A stretch of 64,000 nucleotides of DNA from Pseudomonas grimontii (lineage in GTDB: Bacteria > Pseudomonadota > Gammaproteobacteria > Pseudomonadales > Pseudomonadaceae), in assembly GCF_007858185.1 (NCBI RefSeq), contig NZ_VFES01000014.1:155839-219838 (forward strand), given 5' to 3'. The notes under the pieces were generated by a model. It ran no database searches and was not told the DNA's origin. It saw only the letters and a list, made by a program, of their open reading frames with translations. Numbering within the stretch: the first letter of the stretch is position 1; each line of letters starts with the position of its first letter. This document shows positions 17,993-27,625 of the stretch, one piece after another. The translations under genes were made by a program, and so were the position numbers.

Positions 17993-18007
17993 TGGCACAG
18001 CTCGTGC
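17993..18007 (+). promoter_or_regulatory. Sigma-54 (RpoN) promoter of kgtP
   Basis: TGGCACAGCTCGTGC has the invariant GG (17994-17995) and GC (18006-18007) spaced 12 bases apart. It matches TGGCAC-N5-TTGC except for one base in the -12 block. Confidence 0.85.
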
Positions 18008-18043
18008 TATAGCCCCAGCCAGGCTGCGCTCGCGCCGCTCCAT

Positions 18044-18051
18044 AAAAACAA
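18044..18051 (+). promoter_or_regulatory. Possible Hfq/Crc catabolite-repression motif in the kgtP leader
   Basis: AAAAACAA fits the AANAANAA Crc target pattern and lies just before the ribosome site of kgtP, where binding would block translation. It is a short motif, so only a candidate. Confidence 0.4.
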
Positions 18052-18071
18052 CTAGATGAAGGATCCTTTTA

Positions 18072-19391
18072 ATGGATAACTCCAACACCTTGCCTCTGGG
18101 GTCGGCGGCCGCGCCGGCTAAAGAACGCACCACCACCAGCCGGATCAAATCGATCTTCAGCGGATCCGTCGGCAACATGGTCGAGTGGTACGACTGGTAC
18201 GTCTACGCCGCTTTCTCGCTGTACTTCGCCAAAGCCTTCTTCCCGAAAGGCGACACCACCGCCCAATTGCTCAACACCGCCGCGATCTTCGCCGTGGGCT
18301 TCCTGATGCGCCCGATCGGCGGCTGGCTGATGGGCCTGTACGCCGACCGTGCGGGTCGTAAAGCGGCACTGATGGCTTCGGTCCTGTTGATGTGCTTCGG
18401 CTCATTGATCATCGCCCTGAGCCCCGGTTACGAAACCATCGGCGTCGGCGCGCCGATCCTGCTGGTGTTCGCCCGCTTGCTGCAAGGCTTGTCGGTGGGT
18501 GGCGAATACGGCACCTCGGCCACCTACCTGAGTGAAATGGCGACCAAGGAGCGTCGCGGCTTCTTCTCCAGCTTCCAGTACGTGACCCTGATCTCCGGCC
18601 AGCTCATCGCCCTGGCGGTACTGATCGTGCTGCAACAAGTGCTCACCACCGAGCAACTGTACGACTGGGGCTGGCGTATCCCGTTTGCCATCGGTGCCCT
18701 GTGCGCAGTGGTCGCGCTATACCTGCGTCGCGGCATGGAAGAAACCGAGTCGTTTACCAAGAAGGAAAAAGCCAAGGAAAGCGCCATGCGCACCTTGATG
18801 CGCCACCCCAAGGAACTGATGACCGTGGTCGGCCTGACCATGGGCGGCACCCTGGCCTTCTACACCTACACCACCTACATGCAGAAGTACCTGGTGAACA
18901 CCGTCGGCATGAGCATTTCCGACTCCACCACCATCTCGGCGGCAACGCTGTTTCTGTTCATGTGCCTGCAACCGATCGTCGGTGGGCTGTCGGACAAAGT
19001 CGGCCGTCGGCCGATCCTGATCGCCTTCGGCATCCTCGGCACCCTGTTCACCGTGCCGATCCTCACCACCCTGCACACCATCCAGACCTGGTGGGGCGCG
19101 TTCTTCCTGATCATGGCGGCGCTGATCATCGTCAGCGGCTACACGTCGATCAACGCAGTGGTCAAAGCTGAACTGTTCCCGACCGAAATCCGCGCCCTGG
19201 GCGTAGGCCTGCCGTATGCATTGACCGTGTCGATCTTCGGTGGCACCGCTGAATACATCGCGCTGTGGTTCAAGAGCATCGGCATGGAAACCGGTTACTA
19301 CTGGTACGTGACCGCGTGCATCGCGGTGTCACTCGTGGTCTATGTGACCATGAAGGACACACGCAAGCATTCGCGGATTACCACCGACTAA
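18072..19391 (+). CDS. kgtP: Alpha-ketoglutarate permease, MHS-family MFS transporter
   Basis: 439 residues, 12 predicted membrane helices. It has the metabolite:proton symporter features GNMVEWYDWYVYAAF at helix 1, the GLYADRAGRKAAL loop between helices 2 and 3, and QGLSVGGEYGTSATYLSE near helix 4. The closest family is KgtP-type 2-oxoglutarate/proton symporters, although other dicarboxylates are possible. AAGGA lies about 10 bases before the ATG. It is a single gene behind a sigma-54 promoter and two activator palindromes, so it is likely induced by MifSR and perhaps repressed by Crc. A GI REPIN begins at the stop codon. Confidence 0.85.
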   Translation: MDNSNTLPLGSAAAPAKERTTTSRIKSIFSGSVGNMVEWYDWYVYAAFSLYFAKAFFPKGDTTAQLLNTAAIFAVGFLMRPIGGWLMGLYADRAGRKAALMASVLLMCFGSLIIALSPGYETIGVGAPILLVFARLLQGLSVGGEYGTSATYLSEMATKERRGFFSSFQYVTLISGQLIALAVLIVLQQVLTTEQLYDWGWRIPFAIGALCAVVALYLRRGMEETESFTKKEKAKESAMRTLMRHPKELMTVVGLTMGGTLAFYTYTTYMQKYLVNTVGMSISDSTTISAATLFLFMCLQPIVGGLSDKVGRRPILIAFGILGTLFTVPILTTLHTIQTWWGAFFLIMAALIIVSGYTSINAVVKAELFPTEIRALGVGLPYALTVSIFGGTAEYIALWFKSIGMETGYYWYVTACIAVSLVVYVTMKDTRKHSRITTD

Positions 19392-19485
19392 AAATGTGAG
19401 AGGGGGCTTGCCCCCGATGGCGGTGTGTCAGCGACAAACCAGCTGACTGACACACTGCTATCGGGGGCAAGCCCCCTCCCACATT
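19392..19485. repeat. GI-type REPIN after kgtP
   Basis: Inverted REP arms of the TGTGGGAGGGGGCTTGC family; the left arm has a variant GAGAGG. It starts one base after the kgtP stop codon and lies about 40 bases before the flavin reductase gene. Confidence 0.9.
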
Positions 19486-19527
19486 GGTTATGATGTTTGC
19501 CCCAGAATTAAGAACAGAACCCCGGCC

Positions 19528-20160
19528 ATGTCTGACGCTATCCATTTCTACGAACCCGCCAACGGCCACGGCCTGCCCCATGACCCCTTCAATGCCATCG
19601 TCGGACCACGGCCGATCGGCTGGATCTCGTCACACGACCACGAAGGCCGCCTGAACCTGGCGCCCTACAGTTTCTTCAATGCGTTCAACTACATTCCGCC
19701 GATCATTGGGTTTTCCAGCGTCGGGCGCAAAGACAGCCTGAACAACATCGAACAGACCGGCGAGTTTGTGTGGAACCTGGCCACCCGCCCGTTGGCCGAG
19801 CAGATGAACCAGAGTTGCGCGGCAGTCTCGCCGGATGTGAATGAATTCGAGTTGTCCGGCCTGACGCCGGTGGCGTCGAAAATCGTCGGCGTACCACGGG
19901 TGGGCGAGAGTCCGGTGTCTTTCGAGTGCAAGGTGACGCAGATCATCCAGCTGCAGCGCGCCGACCAGCAGTTGGTGCCAAGCTGGCTGGTGCTGGGCGA
20001 GGTGGTCGCGGTGCACATTGCCAAGTGGTTGCTCAAGGATGGGGTGTACGACACCGCCGCCGCCAAGCCGATCTTGCGTGGCGGTGGCCCGGCGGATTAC
20101 TTCCAGCTGGGACCGGAGGCGTTGTTCAAGATGTACCGCCCAGGCGCCAGCAAACCCTGA
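19528..20160 (+). CDS. Flavin reductase family protein (FMN-binding split barrel)
   Basis: 210 residues. It has the flavin-reductase-like split-barrel pattern: HDPFNAIVGPRPIGWISS (about 18-35), NLAPYSFFNAFNYIPPIIGFSS (about 45-66), NIEQTGEFVWNL, and the FECKVTQIIQL strand with SWLVLGEVV later. Related proteins bind FMN and reduce it or act on unknown substrates; this subgroup is uncharacterised. The gene is monocistronic with a weak ribosome site, lying between two REPINs. The neighbours give no hint of a pathway. Confidence 0.82.
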   Translation: MSDAIHFYEPANGHGLPHDPFNAIVGPRPIGWISSHDHEGRLNLAPYSFFNAFNYIPPIIGFSSVGRKDSLNNIEQTGEFVWNLATRPLAEQMNQSCAAVSPDVNEFELSGLTPVASKIVGVPRVGESPVSFECKVTQIIQLQRADQQLVPSWLVLGEVVAVHIAKWLLKDGVYDTAAAKPILRGGGPADYFQLGPEALFKMYRPGASKP

Positions 20161-20178
20161 CTGAAATACACCAAAAAA

Positions 20179-20269
20179 GTGGGAGGGGGCTTGCCCCCGA
20201 TGGCAATGGCACATCCAACATCGTTGTTGACTGACACACTGCTATCGGGAGCAAGCCCCCTCCCACATT
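20179..20269. repeat. GI-type REPIN after the flavin reductase gene
   Basis: The left arm has GCTTGCCCCC and the right arm GGGAGCAAGC, so the two arms belong to slightly different GI variants. It separates two convergent genes. Confidence 0.88.
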
Positions 20270-20285
20270 AGATGGTCGGCGTTGT

Positions 20286-20531
20286 TCAGCAGGCGGCGCT
20301 CGCCCAGGTCAGCTGACCCTCTTCATCCACGCCGATCAACCGCTCAAGCTGCACGGTGGCTGCATCATCGGCATCGGAGGCCGTCTTGAACGTCTGTCCA
20401 TCCAGGATCTTGTGAAACTGCGGTGCGCCCATGCCATCCAGTGCCTTGACGGCGACGGCGGCGCTGTAGCCCCCTTCACCCGGTACTACGGCGGATACGG
20501 CTTCGTGGTGGGCAAATTGTTTACGTGCCAT
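20286..20531 (-). CDS. Small conserved-looking protein of unknown function
   Basis: 81 residues from the ATG at 20531, which has AGGACC upstream; an earlier ATG would add 6 residues. It has no signal peptide and no membrane segment, and is acidic, starting MARKQFAHHEAVSAVVPGEGG and ending WASAAC. Periodic Ala/Asp-rich stretches suggest a small alpha/beta fold. I do not recognise the family. It lies just downstream of, and on the same strand as, the monooxygenase-like gene (42-base gap), so the two may be co-transcribed. Confidence 0.6.
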   Translation of the reverse strand: MARKQFAHHEAVSAVVPGEGGYSAAVAVKALDGMGAPQFHKILDGQTFKTASDADDAATVQLERLIGVDEEGQLTWASAAC

Positions 20532-20573
20532 GTTGCAGGTCCTGGCCAATGGAAAAGTTGGCCATTCTAACCA

Positions 20574-20915
20574 TTAACCGGCCAGTTGCAGGTACTCGCC
20601 GTAGGCATTCGCGGCGGTTGCGTCGGTGAAGGTCTGGAAGTCCATGCTGCGCACGACCATGTCGTTCAACAGCTCGGTAAAGATCATCAGGGCCGGAGAG
20701 TTGAAGTAGGCGCTCATCGCCTGCTCGCTGCTCCAGAAACCCGAGATCAACCAGACATCGGGATCGACCTGGGAATGCTGCAACGAGAATTGCAGGCAAC
20801 CCTGAGCCTGACGGCCCGGTTCGATCAAACTGCTCAAGCGTGCACCCAGTTCGGTGCTGCACCCGATGCGGGCGCGGATAAAGGCCATATGGCTCGCGGG
20901 AATGGGGGTGGACAT
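20574..20915 (-). CDS. Antibiotic biosynthesis monooxygenase (ABM) family protein
   Basis: 113 residues from the ATG at 20915, with GGGAGAG upstream. It is a dimeric ferredoxin-like ABM domain: the strand MAFIRARIGCSTELGARL, the QAQGCLQFSLQHSQVDPDVWLISGFWSSEQAMSAYFNS core, and a final helix. Relatives include quinol monooxygenases and small heme-degrading or stress proteins, and the exact activity cannot be read from sequence. It is divergent from an AraC regulator across a 327-base gap holding inverted 10-bp repeats, suggesting that regulator may control it. Confidence 0.75.
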   Translation of the reverse strand: MSTPIPASHMAFIRARIGCSTELGARLSSLIEPGRQAQGCLQFSLQHSQVDPDVWLISGFWSSEQAMSAYFNSPALMIFTELLNDMVVRSMDFQTFTDATAANAYGEYLQLAG

Positions 20916-21030
20916 GTTCGACTCTCCCGTTGAGAAGTGATGCTCGGCAAGCACTGTGAGGGCGTGTTGCCACAGGATCAAAGATAACGGCGCGGGTGCG
21001 GGCGCGGTTAGTCAATTCCTGCAGGCTTAT

Positions 21031-21040
21031 TGCACAATCC
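21031..21040 (+). promoter_or_regulatory. Candidate AraC-type operator, left half
   Basis: TGCACAATCC, followed directly by TGCG. The same 10-mer occurs inverted at 21161. Confidence 0.45.
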
Positions 21041-21160
21041 TGCGAGAAGCGCAGACAGGACGTTTGCCCCGCCGGTTTATTCCACAGGCCAACGCCTTGT
21101 TTCAGGGAGATGACAGCCCCGACGCTTGCCTGATTCACGCGGTGTCGCAGGATCAGGCAA

Positions 21161-21170
21161 GGATTGTGCA
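21161..21170 (-). promoter_or_regulatory. Candidate AraC-type operator, right half
   Basis: GGATTGTGCA, the exact inverse of the left site, about 70 bases before the AraC-gene start and therefore placed for autoregulation. Confidence 0.45.
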
Positions 21171-21242
21171 GAATCGACCTAACACTGTTTGAAAAGCCGC
21201 CGCTAAGCTGAGCCCATCAAAAAAGCATGCAGAGGACGCCTT

Positions 21243-22172
21243 ATGCCGTCGCCCGAACATCAGTCCATGCCCCTCGATGCCGAGACGGAAAAACAGCGCG
21301 CCGAACTGGCGAGCATCGTGCGTCGTCATACTTGGGAAGACGGCTCCTATGGCACGGCGATTACGTCACTGTTCCTGAACCGCCATAACACACCGCGTGA
21401 CTTCATGCCGGTGCTGGTGGAGCCGGCATTGTGCATCCTCGCCAACGGCAGTAAGGAAGTGCGCCTGGCCGACGAAATCTTTGCCTACGACCCACTCAAT
21501 TACCTGGTGTTCTCGGTGGCGATGCCGGTGGCCGGGCGGATCATCGATGCCACGCCGGAAGATCCGAACCTGTCAGTGCGCATCAATATCGACCCGGCGC
21601 AGCTCACGGCCTTGATCGCCGAGGCGGGCCCCATGGGCGTGCCAACGCGCCCGACATCGCGCGGGATGTATGTGGACCGCATCGACCCCCAGTTGCTCGA
21701 CGCAGTACTGCGCCTGGCACGCTTACTGGATACGCCCAAAGACATCGCCATGCTGGCGCCGCTGATCAATCGTGAAATTCTCTACCGCTTGCTGCGCGGG
21801 CCGCAGGGTTATCGCCTGTACGAAATTGCCGTGGCCAACAGCCAGAGCCATCGCGTCAGCCAGGCGATCAAGTGGCTTAATGGCAACTACGAACAACCGC
21901 TGCGCATCGATGACCTGGCCAAGGAAGTGAACCTCAGCGTCTCGACCCTGCACCACCGTTTCAAGGCGATTACGGCCATGAGCCCGCTGCAGTACCAGAA
22001 GCAGTTGCGTTTGCAGGAGGCACGTCGGCTGATGATTGCCGAAGGGCTGGAAGCGTCGGCGGCGGGGTATCGGGTGGGGTATGAAAGCCCGTCGCAGTTC
22101 AGCCGGGAGTACAGCCGGTTGTTTGGGGCACCACCGCTGAGGGATTTGGCCAGACTGCGCCAAAGCGTCTGA
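21243..22172 (+). CDS. AraC-family transcriptional regulator
   Basis: 309 residues. The N-terminal part (about 25-190) is an AraC-N type cupin-like sensor domain (VEPALCILANGSKEVRLADEIFAYDPLNYLVFSVAMPVAG). The C-terminal 100 residues hold the paired helix-turn-helix domains: IDDLAKEVNLSVSTLHHRFKAITAMSPLQYQKQLRLQEARRLM, then AAGYRVGYESPSQFSREYSRLFG. This CmrA/YqhC-like subgroup usually activates a neighbouring redox or detoxification gene; here the divergent ABM gene is the obvious candidate. AGAGGA precedes the ATG. A GI REPIN follows the gene. Confidence 0.9.
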   Translation: MPSPEHQSMPLDAETEKQRAELASIVRRHTWEDGSYGTAITSLFLNRHNTPRDFMPVLVEPALCILANGSKEVRLADEIFAYDPLNYLVFSVAMPVAGRIIDATPEDPNLSVRINIDPAQLTALIAEAGPMGVPTRPTSRGMYVDRIDPQLLDAVLRLARLLDTPKDIAMLAPLINREILYRLLRGPQGYRLYEIAVANSQSHRVSQAIKWLNGNYEQPLRIDDLAKEVNLSVSTLHHRFKAITAMSPLQYQKQLRLQEARRLMIAEGLEASAAGYRVGYESPSQFSREYSRLFGAPPLRDLARLRQSV

Positions 22173-22188
22173 CCCAATGAAGATCAAT

Positions 22189-22281
22189 ATGTGGGAGGGG
22201 GCTTGCTCCCGATGGCAGAGTATCAGTCAGTTTATCTGTCGCTGACCCACCGCCATCGGGGGCAAGCCCCCTCCCACATTT
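22189..22281. repeat. GI-type REPIN between araC-type gene and gtrS
   Basis: Inverted REP arms separate two convergent genes. The left arm is the GCTTGCTCCC variant and the right arm the GGGGGCAAGC variant. Confidence 0.9.
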
Positions 22282-22296
22282 GCCCAATGGTATTTT

Positions 22297-23766
22297 TCAG
22301 TCCAAGGTCCGGGGCAGTTGCAGGGTGACCCGCAAGCCGCCTTCGCGCAAATTCTGCAGACTCACCTCACCGCCATGGCTGTGGGCGATATTGCGCGCAA
22401 TGCCCAGCCCCAAACCGTAACCCTGCTGCTGGCCGGCCAGGCGAAAATGCGGTTCGAACACTTGTTCCAGGCGCTGTTCCGGCACGCCGGGGCCTTCGTC
22501 GTCGACGTGCAGGATGAACTCCGCGCCATCGTCCTCGATATGCAAATGGGCGTTCTGCCCGTACTTCAAGGCATTGTCGATCAGGTTGCCGATGCAGCGC
22601 TTGAGCGCCAGCGGCTTGCCCGGGTACGCCGCCACTGCTGCGCCGTCCAGGGTAACCCGGCCATTACCGTTGGGGGCCACATAAGGCTCCACCAGGCATT
22701 CGAGCACATGGTTGAGGTCGACCGGCTGGATGTTCTCGTGAATATCGGTGTCTTTCACACATTGCAGCGCGCCTTTGACCAGCAACTCCAACTCATCCAG
22801 GTCACGGCCGAACTTGGTTTGCAGGTTCTCGTCTTCGAGCAATTCCACGCGCAGGCGCAGACGCGTAATCGGCGTACGCAGGTCGTGGGAAATCGCGCTG
22901 AACAACTGGCTGCGCTCAGTCAGGTAACGGCTGATGCGCTCGCGCATGGCATTGAACGCGCGGCCCACTTCCACCACTTCACTGCCGCCGCCTTCGGCCA
23001 CCGGTTCCACATCGGCCCCCAGGGACATGTCCCGCGCCGCCCGCGCCAGGCGCTTGAGCGGCCGGCTTTGCCAGTGCACCAACAGACCGATGAACAGCAG
23101 CAAAAAGCCGCTGGTCAGCACGATAAACCACACTTGCTGGGACGGCAGGCCCTGTTCTTCCAGGCTGGTGTAGGGCTCGGGCAACAGCGAAGCGATGTAC
23201 AGCCATTCGCCGGGGGCGAGTTCGATCTGGGTGACCAATACCGGCGGGTTGACGGGTTCCAGGGTCAGCGCGTAATGCGCCCAGGAGCGTGGCAACTCAT
23301 CCAGTTTCAAGCCGGCGTTGAAGATGCGCAGGTCTTCAGCGCTGACGAACTCCACCGAGATAGGTACGTCAGCGCCCAAGGTCTGGCGCAGGACGTCATC
23401 CACGGCCACCAGCACCGCCTGTTTACGCGGGGTTTGCGGCAACACTTGCATGTCGAGCGGCCGGTCATTGAGGGTCACGACAAAACGGGTCCCGCCCATG
23501 CTGCGCAACTGGTCGAGGACCAACGGGCGATAGGCCACCGGCAACGAACGGAAGTAACTCACGCTGGCGGTCATCGAGTGCGCCAGGCTACGTGCGCTGG
23601 TGACCAGGCCTTCGAGCTGGGTGGCACGCAACTGCGAGACCCAGATCACGCTGGACAGCGTCTGCGCGAACAGCACCGCGAGCAAGGTCAGCAGCAACAT
23701 GCGCCCCAGCAACGAGCGCGGGACCGGGAAGCGGCGGCGGCGCTCGGTCAGCAGTTCAGTGGGCAT
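22297..23766 (-). CDS. gtrS: Sensor histidine kinase GtrS
   Basis: 489 residues from the ATG at 23766, overlapping the end of gltR by 11 bases. Membrane helices are at about 24-45 and 212-231, with a periplasmic sensor domain between them. A HAMP-like segment (RPLKRLARAARDMS), phospho-acceptor His294 in AISHDLRTPI, and ATP-binding boxes CIGNLIDNALKYG, DDEGPGVPE and GYGLGLGIARN follow. In P. aeruginosa GtrS binds 2-ketogluconate and 6-phosphogluconate and phosphorylates GltR, controlling glucose uptake genes (literature from memory). Gene order with gltR, glk and edd supports the same role here. Confidence 0.88.
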   Translation of the reverse strand: MPTELLTERRRRFPVPRSLLGRMLLLTLLAVLFAQTLSSVIWVSQLRATQLEGLVTSARSLAHSMTASVSYFRSLPVAYRPLVLDQLRSMGGTRFVVTLNDRPLDMQVLPQTPRKQAVLVAVDDVLRQTLGADVPISVEFVSAEDLRIFNAGLKLDELPRSWAHYALTLEPVNPPVLVTQIELAPGEWLYIASLLPEPYTSLEEQGLPSQQVWFIVLTSGFLLLFIGLLVHWQSRPLKRLARAARDMSLGADVEPVAEGGGSEVVEVGRAFNAMRERISRYLTERSQLFSAISHDLRTPITRLRLRVELLEDENLQTKFGRDLDELELLVKGALQCVKDTDIHENIQPVDLNHVLECLVEPYVAPNGNGRVTLDGAAVAAYPGKPLALKRCIGNLIDNALKYGQNAHLHIEDDGAEFILHVDDEGPGVPEQRLEQVFEPHFRLAGQQQGYGLGLGIARNIAHSHGGEVSLQNLREGGLRVTLQLPRTLD

Positions 23767-24490
23767 TGCCGGCAACCACGCTGGCTGCCAGTTGATAACC
23801 GCTGCCGCGCACGGTACGAATCAGCCTCGGGGGTTTTTCGGTGTCGCGCAGGCGTTGGCGCAAGCGGCTGACAGCCATGTCGACGATCCGGTCCAGCGGC
23901 ATCAGGTCACGGCCACGGGTGGCGTTGCCGATGGTGTCGCGGTCGAGAATCTGTTGGGGATGATCGAGAAACAGCTTGAGCAGGGCAAAGTCGGCACCGG
24001 AGAGGATCACCTCTTCGCCATCCACATGGAACAGCCGGTGGCTGATCATGTCCAGGCGCCATTCATCGAACACCAGCACATCACCATTTCCGCCGCGCTC
24101 CTGGCCGAACTGGCAGCGACGCAACAGGGCCTTGATCCGTGCCTGCAACTCGCGCGGGCTGAACGGCTTGCCGATATAGTCGTCGGCCCCCAGTTCCAGG
24201 CCGATCACGCGGTCGGCTTCGTCGGAACTGGCGGTGAGCATGATGATCGGCACCTGAGCTTGGCGCGGGTGTTGGCGAATCCAGCGGCAAAGGCTGAAAC
24301 CGTCTTCGTCCGGCAGCATCACATCGAGGATGACCAGGTCGCACGGCGCCTCGTTCATCGCCTGGCGGAACCCCGCGCCGTCCGGCACGCCACGCACCTG
24401 GAAACCGGCGCGACTGAGGTAGGTTTGCAGCAATTCGCGGATTTCCTGGTCGTCATCGACGAGGAGAATCGATTTACTGATTACGCTCAC
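23756..24490 (-). CDS. gltR: Response regulator GltR (OmpR family)
   Basis: 244 residues from the GTG at 24490. The frame is open far upstream, but AGGAGG 5 bases before this GTG and the start of the receiver domain decide it. The receiver has phospho-acceptor D56 in LVILDVMLP, and K106-type IGKPFSPREL follows. The C-terminal winged helix includes LDRIVDMAVSRLRQRL and RTVRGSGYQLA. It controls glucose transport genes in Pseudomonas. It is the third gene of the edd-glk-gltR-gtrS minus-strand cluster, separated from glk by an inside-out REPIN hairpin. Confidence 0.9.
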   Translation of the reverse strand: MSVISKSILLVDDDQEIRELLQTYLSRAGFQVRGVPDGAGFRQAMNEAPCDLVILDVMLPDEDGFSLCRWIRQHPRQAQVPIIMLTASSDEADRVIGLELGADDYIGKPFSPRELQARIKALLRRCQFGQERGGNGDVLVFDEWRLDMISHRLFHVDGEEVILSGADFALLKLFLDHPQQILDRDTIGNATRGRDLMPLDRIVDMAVSRLRQRLRDTEKPPRLIRTVRGSGYQLAASVVAGNAH

Positions 24491-24520
24491 GGGGTCCTCC
24501 TTGTTGTTATGGGGTGTTCT

Positions 24521-24620
24521 TGATGGCCTCATCGGGGGCAAGCCCCCTCCCACATTTGAAACGCATTCCAATGTGGGAGGCGCGGTGCGACGATTCGACT
24601 TGCCCCCGATGAGGCCATCA
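24521..24620. repeat. Inside-out GI REP pair (100-base hairpin) within the glk-gltR gap
   Basis: Perfect 22-bp outer arms (24521-24542 with 24599-24620) enclose a second 11-bp stem CCTCCCACATT (24546-24556) / AATGTGGGAGG (24570-24580). The REP ends face each other in the reverse of the normal order. The right arm has an 18-base stretch (24581-24598) in place of three G. Confidence 0.85.
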
Positions 24621-24624
24621 CGGC

Positions 24625-25577
24625 CTAAGCAAATGCCTGCTCTAACGCGACGCCAGCCCCGGTCAACCCGGAATACGGCGCGGTCACCAGCCACACCGGA
24701 ATACCTTTGAAATAGTCGCTCATGCAGCCTTTGTCACTGAAACTCTTGGCAAAACCGCTGTTGATAAAGAAGTCGGCAAACCTCGGTATCACCCCGCCCA
24801 CGATATACACACCACCGCGTCCACCGGTGGTCAGCACATTGTTGCCGGCCACCCGGCCCAGCCAGATGCTGAATTGATCCAACACTTCCATGGCCACCGG
24901 GTCGCCCGCCAGGCCCGCCGCCGTGATGGCTTCGGGCGTGTCGAGCACCGGTGTGTGGCCATCGACCGCACAAATCGCCCGGTACAGACGCGGCAGACCG
25001 CCGCCGCTCAAGGCGGTTTCGGCGCTGACGTGGCCGATCTCGTTGTAGATATGCTGCCACAGCTGGGTTTCCCGTGGGCTGCTCAGGGGCAGGTCGACGT
25101 GACCGCCCTCCCCTGGCAACGCCGCATAACGGCCAGCGCCGAGGTCCAGCAGGGTACCGACACCCAGGCCGGTGCCCGGACCGATTACCACCGCCGGGCG
25201 CAACGGTTCCGGCGTACCCTCGCACACCACGCGGAATTCGTCGGGCTTGAGGCGCGTCATGCCCAGGGCCATGGCCGAGAAGTCATTCACCAGCAGCAGC
25301 TCATCCACTTGCAACGTCTGGCAAAACGCAGTCTTGCTCAGGCGCCAGTGATTGTTGGTGAATTTAAATTCATCCCCGCTCACCGGCCCGGCGACGGACA
25401 GGCACACGGCACCGATGTCGCCAATTTCCAGGCCTTCTTCCTTGAGATAGACCTTGATCGCGTCCTCAGGGCTTTGGTGATCAGCCGTGGCCTGCACCCG
25501 AATCGAATGCAGTGCCTGATCTCGCCACAACGCAAAACGGGCGTTGGTACCCCCGATGTCACCGACCAGCGCTAACT

Positions 25578-25581
<4 letters not shown>
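24625..25581 (-). CDS. glk: Glucokinase
   Basis: Phosphorylates glucose to glucose-6-phosphate in the cytoplasm, feeding the Entner-Doudoroff route. 318 residues, starting at GTG 25579-25581, which overlaps the edd stop. Bacterial glucokinase family: phosphate-1 loop LVGDIGGTNARFAL (5-18), sugar-binding segment LLVNDFSAMALG, phosphate-2 VVIGPGTGLGVG and the GEGGHVDLP motif with catalytic-site residues. It ends with the adenosine-binding GLTGAGVAL segment. It is translationally coupled to edd. HexR control of the cluster is expected from the operator upstream of edd. Confidence 0.95.
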
Positions 25582-27404
<1,823 letters not shown>

Positions 27405-27524
27405 GTGTAGAACTCCAGGCTAACGGATGTGGCGACCTGAGTGTCTATGCTGATCAAACGCCCACCGCTCATCGGATGGCAGGGAGTCGTTTGGATCATC
27501 GGACCAGTTGATTCAGGTCACTCG

Positions 27525-27539
27525 TTGTAGATTGAACAA
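27525..27539. promoter_or_regulatory. HexR operator (edd side)
   Basis: TTGTAGATTGAACAA matches the HexR pattern TTGT-N7-ACAA. It lies in the divergent edd/gap promoter region. HexR releases DNA on binding 2-keto-3-deoxy-6-phosphogluconate (literature). Confidence 0.8.
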
Positions 27540-27581
27540 AATATTGCCACTAAAAAGGCTTGTTTTCTATTTTTATGCGAA

Positions 27582-27587
27582 TAATCT
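27582..27587 (+). promoter_or_regulatory. Candidate -10 element of gap
   Basis: TAATCT, with TTGTTT at 27560-27565 as a possible -35 and a 16-base spacer. The HexR operator starts at the last base of this element. Confidence 0.45.
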
Positions 27588-27601
27588 TGTAATTCTTACA
27601 A
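27587..27601. promoter_or_regulatory. HexR operator (gap side)
   Basis: TTGTAATTCTTACAA matches TTGT-N7-ACAA and is nearly palindromic. It ends 24 bases before the gap start and would cover its transcription start. Confidence 0.82.
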
Positions 27602-27625
27602 CAAATCGACGACAGGCACTTTCCA

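Larger units (their letters stand above)
20916..21242. other. 327-base divergent intergenic region (ABM gene / AraC gene)
   Basis: Holds no ORF I can support. It contains TGCACAATCC at 21031-21040 and its reverse complement at 21161-21170, plus ATCCTGCG at 21037-21044 with its reverse complement at 21146-21153. These look like regulator sites. Confidence 0.55.

Noticed and set aside
24491..24694. 68-residue upstream extension of GltR
   Set aside because: The extension is coded by the REP hairpin and the 3' end of glk. AGGAGG before the GTG at 24490 decides the start.
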